DNA of 9,753 nucleotides from an uncultured Balneolaceae bacterium (GTDB lineage Bacteria > Bacteroidota > Rhodothermia > Balneolales > Balneolaceae). The stretch lies in assembly GCA_937982515.1 (NCBI GenBank), contig CALJMB010000334.1, forward strand, positions 1 to 9,753, given 5' to 3'. The position numbers and the translations under genes are program-made. The notes beneath the pieces were generated by a model that saw only the letters and a list, made by a program, of their open reading frames with translations, was not told where the DNA came from and made no database searches. This document shows, piece by piece, positions 6,292-9,753 of this stretch. How positions within the stretch are numbered: position 1 is the first letter of the stretch; each line of letters begins with the position of its first letter.

Positions 6292-7765
6292 AATAGTAAC
6301 ATCTCTTTACGCACTTATTCTCATCGGTACGCTTTCATCTGCACAAGCTGTTGCCCAGGGTACAGCCAACCTGGGCACTCTTGATTTGGAAGAGTGTATC
6401 GCCATCGCTCAGAATCAAAGCCCCGTTGCCAGGTCGGCCCGTTACGCACTTATCGCCAGTAAATGGCAATATCGTTCATTCCGGGCGGATCTGCGGCCCA
6501 GCCTCACCTTCTCGGGAGATGCCCCGAACTACAGCCGCTCGTTCAGGCAGTATTTTATCGACGGGGAAACGCATTACGCTTATACTACCCAATCGGATGC
6601 TTCGGCCAACCTTTCGATCAATCAAAATATTCTGATGACGGGCGGAACGCTCTCACTCAGTACGGGTATTTCAAGGCTAGGGGTTTTCAAGGGAGAGAAC
6701 ACGCAGCTATGGCAGAGCACGCCCCTGGTCGTAGGGTTCCGCCAACCCCTTTTTCAGTTCAACAACTTAAAATGGCAAAACCAGCTGGAACCTCTTCGGT
6801 ATACCATTGCCCAGAAACAGTATGTAGAGGAGATGGAACAGATAGCTGTAACGGTTACCCAGCGCTTTTTCGATGTCTATCTGGCCCGTATTAACCTGGA
6901 AAACGCAGAGTTTAACGTAGCCCGGAACGACTCCATCTACCAGATCTCACTGGGCCGCTACAATGTGGGGAACATAGCAGAGAACGATCTGCTTCAGACC
7001 GAACTGCAATTGCGCAATGCCGAGGCGTCACTGACCCGCGCCCGTATCGAACACGAACGGAGCCTCAACGATTTCAAGATCCTGCTGGGATACCCCACCG
7101 ATGTTGAGCTGAACTTAAGGGAGCCCGAAGAGCTGCCTGATATTTCTGTAAACATATCGGAGGCCAAAGCGCTCGCCATTTCCAATAACAGCGAGGCCCT
7201 TACCTACAGGCTAAATGAGCTGCAGGCCGAACGCGAACTGGAGCGCGCCAAACGCAGCGGCAGTTTCTCCGCTACTATAATTGGAAACTACGGGCTGAAC
7301 CAAACCTCGGAAGAATTTTCCAACCTCTATTCCGACCCCCTGGAACGACAGTTTTTAACCCTTGGCTTTGACGTACCCATTTTTAATTGGGGCAAACACC
7401 GGGCACAGATAAACTCGGCCCGTAACCAACAGCGGCAGGTGGCTAACAGTATTGAATTCCAGCGGCGGCAGTTTGACCAGCGCGTACAGTATATTGTATC
7501 ACAGTTTTTGCAGCTTAAAGACCAGGTATTGCTTGCCGCCCAGTCTGATACCATTGCCCAGCGCAGATACGAGGTGGCCCAGAACAGATACCTGATCGGG
7601 AAGATTGATATCACCAACCTGTTTATAGCCCAGAATGAAAAAGACATGGCCCGGCAGGGATACATCCGGGCGCTGAGAGACTTCTGGTCGGGTTGGTACC
7701 AGCTCCGTCAGCTTACACTATACGACTTTCAGCAAGACGAGCCCATAACGTACGATCTGGAGTAG
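6284..7765 (+). CDS. TolC-type outer-membrane efflux channel
   Basis: This protein should form a trimeric outer-membrane channel with a periplasmic helical tunnel, completing the pump made by the two preceding genes. The chosen ATG at 6284 gives 493 residues starting with a clear signal peptide (MNKIVTSLYALILIGTLSSA, cleavage probably near AVAQ at 22-25). The frame is open further upstream to 6185, but that extension lies inside the permease gene and would bury the signal peptide. Two similar halves are visible, each with long helices. Typical motifs are LDLEECIAIAQNQSP (33-47), GRYNVGNIAENDLLQTELQL (224-243), VPIFNWGKHRAQINSARN (364-381) and NRYLIGKIDITNLFIAQNEK (434-453). Its start overlaps the permease end by 8 bases (ATGAATAA), pointing to translational coupling. 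Length is normal for the family. Confidence 0.93.
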   Translation: MNKIVTSLYALILIGTLSSAQAVAQGTANLGTLDLEECIAIAQNQSPVARSARYALIASKWQYRSFRADLRPSLTFSGDAPNYSRSFRQYFIDGETHYAYTTQSDASANLSINQNILMTGGTLSLSTGISRLGVFKGENTQLWQSTPLVVGFRQPLFQFNNLKWQNQLEPLRYTIAQKQYVEEMEQIAVTVTQRFFDVYLARINLENAEFNVARNDSIYQISLGRYNVGNIAENDLLQTELQLRNAEASLTRARIEHERSLNDFKILLGYPTDVELNLREPEELPDISVNISEAKALAISNNSEALTYRLNELQAERELERAKRSGSFSATIIGNYGLNQTSEEFSNLYSDPLERQFLTLGFDVPIFNWGKHRAQINSARNQQRQVANSIEFQRRQFDQRVQYIVSQFLQLKDQVLLAAQSDTIAQRRYEVAQNRYLIGKIDITNLFIAQNEKDMARQGYIRALRDFWSGWYQLRQLTLYDFQQDEPITYDLE

Positions 7766-7836
7766 GCAAGGGCGCGCCGCAAGGAGAGGAGAGAGTCCTG
7801 AACAGCAATATGTGTCCAGATCTGTGAAGTGGGTCA

Positions 7837-7879
7837 CTCCCCTTCTTGCCACACGGGTTTTGTGTGGGAGGGAGGGGAG
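7837..7879. repeat. REP-like long imperfect hairpin
   Basis: CTCCCC (7837-7842) pairs with GGGGAG (7874-7879), TTCTT with GGGA-rich bases including two G-T wobbles, and CCACAC (7849-7854) with GTGTGG (7862-7867), around a 7-base loop. That is 17 of 18 positions paired when read as RNA. The CTCCCCTTCTT/GGAGGGGAGCCGGAGGGGTGG style resembles short palindromic extragenic repeats I associate with Bacteroidota-type genomes, though I cannot check copy number. There is no T-run after it, so it is not a standard terminator. Confidence 0.5.
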
Positions 7880-8064
7880 CCGGAGGGGTGGGTCACACCG
7901 GCACGATAATACCGAACCAGCCTATATGTGCATGCGCATCCTGCTGGCTGATGGCACATTAGAGTGCCCGGAATGAATGGGTTGTCTTATTCAGGCTTGT
8001 TGGATTTTGTTTTCTGCTCGGTGCCCAGGGCGCAGGCCTCCGAACACTGAACATCCCTCGCATC

Positions 8065-8110
8065 CATCCGGGAACCGCCGTGCGGATGAGCTCCCCTCTA
8101 GGAGAGAGCT
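8065..8110. repeat. Two adjacent hairpins
   Basis: CATCCG (8065-8070) pairs with CGGATG (8083-8088) around a 12-base loop. Immediately next, AGCTC (8089-8093) pairs with GAGCT (8106-8110). The second contains CTCCCCT, also found in the REP-like hairpin at 7837, and may be a decayed relative. Neither is followed by a T tract. Confidence 0.4.
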
Positions 8111-8160
8111 TGTAAAACCCATTCCTTAGCCCGGTCTCACATTAATTAAGAACGTATCCG

Positions 8161-8216
8161 TCCGCCCCACAACCAGCCCTCTGTGCTCATCTGTGGCTAA
8201 CACAACCACAGGCGGA
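8161..8216. repeat. Nested hairpin structure
   Basis: CTGTGG (8191-8196) pairs perfectly with CCACAG (8206-8211) over a 9-base loop. An outer arm TCCGC (8161-8165) can pair with GCGGA (8212-8216). It is directly followed by the A/T-rich TATAAAATAT (8217-8226), which could serve as a -10 region although no -35 box is evident. Confidence 0.35.
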
Positions 8217-8245
8217 TATAAAATATGCAAGATGGGTCACTCTGC

Positions 8246-8277
8246 TTGCTATTTAGAATAAACGTTCTAAATTGCAA
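8246..8277. promoter_or_regulatory. 32-bp imperfect palindrome, candidate operator of the oxidoreductase gene
   Basis: Two 13-base arms (8246-8258 and 8265-8277) flank the 6-base spacer TAAACG. The inner eight bases, ATTTAGAA and TTCTAAAT, match perfectly. After one T-T mismatch (8250/8273) the outer TTGC and GCAA also match, giving 12 of 13 pairs. It ends 42 bases before the start codon at 8320 and contains TAGAAT (8254-8259), which resembles a -10 box. No T-run follows, so a terminator is unlikely. The best reading is a binding site for a dimeric regulator, or a leader hairpin in the mRNA. Confidence 0.5.
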
Positions 8278-8307
8278 CCATTAAAAACTAAACCATCAGT
8301 AAAATGT

Positions 8308-8312
8308 AAGGA
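8308..8312 (+). promoter_or_regulatory. Shine-Dalgarno site that fixes the oxidoreductase start
   Basis: AAGGA lies 7 bases before the ATG at 8320. The alternative in-frame ATG at 8362, directly before the export signal, has no such site. This favours the longer protein. Confidence 0.65.
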
Positions 8313-8319
8313 CTGACCG

Positions 8320-9714
8320 ATGAATAGTGGAAAAAAGAAAGATTCAAAACCCAAGCCCGGGATGTCACGGAAAAGCTTTTTAAGCAGTACGGCTATGGCA
8401 GCCGGAGGCTTTATGTTTGTGCCCCGCCACGTGTTGGGAGGAAAAGGATATATGGCTCCCAGCGATCGCCTGAATATTGCCTGTATTGGTGTGGGCGGAA
8501 TGGGGGCAAGCAATACCCGCTCGCTGGCTCAGCTGGGTGAAAACATCTACGCTTTGTGTGATGTAGATGAAGAGTATGCGGCAGAAACCTTCCACAACTA
8601 CCCCAAGGCAAAGAAGTATACCGACTTCCGCGAGATGCTGGATAACGAAGATGAAATTGACGCAGTGATGGTAGCCACGCCCGATAACACCCACACGGCT
8701 ATCGCCATCTACGCCATGAAAATGGGTAAACACGCCTTTGTCCAGAAGCCATTAACCCGCACCATCTACGAAGCCCGGCGCATGGCACAGGTAGCTAAGG
8801 AGACCGGTGTTGCAACGCAAATGGGCAACCAGGGACACCGTTTCGAAGGCACCTTGAAAATTGTTGAGTGGATCCGGCAGGGCGTCATCGGCGACGTTAC
8901 CAAAGTGGATTGCTGGACAAACCGTCCGAGAGGCTATTGGCCCCAGGGGGCGGAAGTCAAACCCGCGGATGTCATAGCCGTGACTCCTCACACCATGCAT
9001 TGGGATCTCTGGGTCGGCCCGTCTCCCTACCGCCCGTACGACCCCGCCATAGCGCCATTTGCCTGGAGAGGAAGATGGGACTACGGCAGCGGATCGCTCG
9101 GCGACATGGGCGCCCACATCATGGATCAGCCCTACTGGGCGCTTGAGCTGGGCGATGCCAAAACGGTTCAGGCATCGAGCACCCCTTTCAACAACGAAGC
9201 CTTTCCACTGGGATCTAAGGTGCACTATGAATTTCCCGCCCGTGGCAACCGGCCGGCGGTAGAGTTGACCTGGTACGACGGCGGACTGATGCCGGAACGC
9301 CCGAAAGAGCTCGAAGACGGGCAGCCGATGGGTTCTGCCGGCGGAGGAATGATTTTCCACGGTTCCAAAGGCAAGCTGATGGCCGATGTTTACGGTAATA
9401 ATCCCCGGTTGATTCCCGTGTCTCGCACCAAAGACGCTCCGGCGCCAAAGCAGACGCTTCCACGCACCGGAGAGATCCACGAGGAGTGGGTAAAAGCGGC
9501 CAAAGGCAATGGAAAGACCAGCTCCAACTTTGAATACGCCGCGGCGCTGACGGAGACCATGCTGCTTGGCAACATCGCCATCCGGTTCAGCAATAAGCCC
9601 CAGCGGCTGGAGTGGGATGCCAAAAACATGCGGATAACCAATCTGGAAGAAGCCAACCAGTGGCTGGAAGAACGCAAGCTGTTTCGCCCCCCTTACCAGG
9701 AAATCATCGGATAA
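8320..9714 (+). CDS. Secreted Gfo/Idh/MocA-family oxidoreductase with a Tat-type leader
   Basis: Members of this family use NAD(P) to oxidise or reduce sugars, inositols and related compounds; this exported branch is common near carbohydrate-use genes. The 464 residues start with a basic stretch, then a Tat-like signal (SRKSFL at 16-21, hydrophobic AMAAGGFMF, and VPRHVLGG). The Rossmann fold follows, with the dinucleotide motif IGVGGMG (56-62), ALCDVDEE (78-85), VATPDNTHT (118-126) and QKPL (142-145), where many family members have EKP. GDMGAHIMDQPYWAL (261-275) carries the likely catalytic H266. The twin-arginine pair is Arg-Lys here. The start at 8320 is backed by AAGGA; an ATG at 8362 is possible. 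It stands alone after the structured region and may be controlled through the palindrome at 8246-8277. The substrate is unknown. Confidence 0.92.
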   Translation: MNSGKKKDSKPKPGMSRKSFLSSTAMAAGGFMFVPRHVLGGKGYMAPSDRLNIACIGVGGMGASNTRSLAQLGENIYALCDVDEEYAAETFHNYPKAKKYTDFREMLDNEDEIDAVMVATPDNTHTAIAIYAMKMGKHAFVQKPLTRTIYEARRMAQVAKETGVATQMGNQGHRFEGTLKIVEWIRQGVIGDVTKVDCWTNRPRGYWPQGAEVKPADVIAVTPHTMHWDLWVGPSPYRPYDPAIAPFAWRGRWDYGSGSLGDMGAHIMDQPYWALELGDAKTVQASSTPFNNEAFPLGSKVHYEFPARGNRPAVELTWYDGGLMPERPKELEDGQPMGSAGGGMIFHGSKGKLMADVYGNNPRLIPVSRTKDAPAPKQTLPRTGEIHEEWVKAAKGNGKTSSNFEYAAALTETMLLGNIAIRFSNKPQRLEWDAKNMRITNLEEANQWLEERKLFRPPYQEIIG

Positions 9715-9753
9715 GCCGAATTTACCTGTAACACCAAAGCCAGGCGGTTATAC

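Larger units (their letters stand above)
7829..8242 (+). repeat. Three direct copies of TGGGTCAC
   Basis: Copies begin at 7830, 7889 and 8233. The first two extend to nine bases (GTGGGTCAC at 7829-7837 and 7888-7896) and flank the REP-like hairpin. The first and third share ten bases (TGGGTCACTC at 7830-7839 and 8233-8242). I found no other copy in the window on either strand by eye. They could be parts of a dispersed repeat family or binding sites for one regulator. Confidence 0.6.
7766..8319. other. 554-base structured intergenic region
   Basis: No credible gene is present on either strand; the longest ATG-started frames I traced are under 30 codons. The region is instead rich in inverted and direct repeats. 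It has GGCGCGCC (7771-7778), CAGATCTG (7817-7824), a REP-like hairpin (7837-7879) and three copies of TGGGTCAC. It also has ATGCGCAT (7932-7939), a GGCAC/GTGCC hairpin (7953-7968), hairpins at 8065-8088 and 8089-8110, a nested structure at 8161-8216 and a 32-bp imperfect palindrome at 8246-8277. No T-rich terminator was found for the efflux operon. It may be a graveyard of REP-like elements, a structured RNA, or the control region of the downstream gene. Confidence 0.7.

Noticed and set aside
7829..7896. The hairpin with 9-base flanking repeats read as a recent transposon insertion
   Set aside because: The 50-base insert has no terminal inverted repeats at the junctions, and a third copy of the flanking word at 8233 weakens the target-duplication reading.
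7926..8051. Two tiny ATG-started frames (about 17 and 26 codons) in the structured intergenic region
   Set aside because: There is no ribosome site, no conserved motif and no length beyond chance.
8752..9480. 242-codon reverse-strand frame inside the oxidoreductase gene
   Set aside because: The + strand frame carries the full conserved family signature; the reverse frame is low in recognisable protein features.

Overview
The window reads as bacterial chromosome from the Bacteroidota/Balneolota/Rhodothermota side of the tree. The grounds are the E2 lipoyl motif TDKVDTEVPSP, several genes without a Shine-Dalgarno sequence, a HlyD adaptor/MacB-like permease/TolC cassette of the kind common there, and a Gfo/Idh/MocA oxidoreductase with a PRHVLGG export leader. 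This placement is inferred from protein character, not from a search. All six confident protein genes lie on the + strand. Base composition looks moderate throughout, with no obvious foreign island.

Layout. Positions 1-302 are non-coding, with a bulged hairpin at 128-169 that may end an upstream transcript. Positions 303-2024 encode a 573-residue E2 acyltransferase of a 2-oxo acid dehydrogenase complex, with two nearly identical lipoyl domains. After 155 non-coding bases come panC (2180-3028) and panD (3045-3458), only 16 bases apart. PanD makes beta-alanine from aspartate and PanC joins it to pantoate, so the pair supplies pantothenate for coenzyme A. The E2 enzyme uses coenzyme A, which gives a loose metabolic theme.

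Positions 3607-7765 hold an efflux operon. A strong sigma70-type promoter (TTGAAA, 17 bases, TATAAT) carries a perfect 14-bp palindrome over its -10 box. It is followed by a membrane-anchored periplasmic adaptor, a four-helix MacB/FtsX-type permease and a TolC-type outer-membrane channel. The permease and channel genes overlap by 8 bases. No ATPase gene is present, so the pump must borrow its nucleotide-binding subunit from elsewhere.

Positions 7766-8319 (554 bases) have no credible gene but are rich in structure: a REP-like G/C-rich hairpin, three copies of TGGGTCAC, several further hairpins, and a 32-bp imperfect palindrome just upstream of the last gene. That gene (8320-9714) encodes a Tat-type secreted Gfo/Idh/MocA oxidoreductase, probably acting on a sugar or sugar derivative. 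The last 39 bases (9715-9753) show nothing recognisable.

I see no clearly new multi-gene system. The most unusual parts are the structured 7766-8319 intergenic region with its palindromic site, and the ATPase-less, apparently operator-controlled efflux operon.
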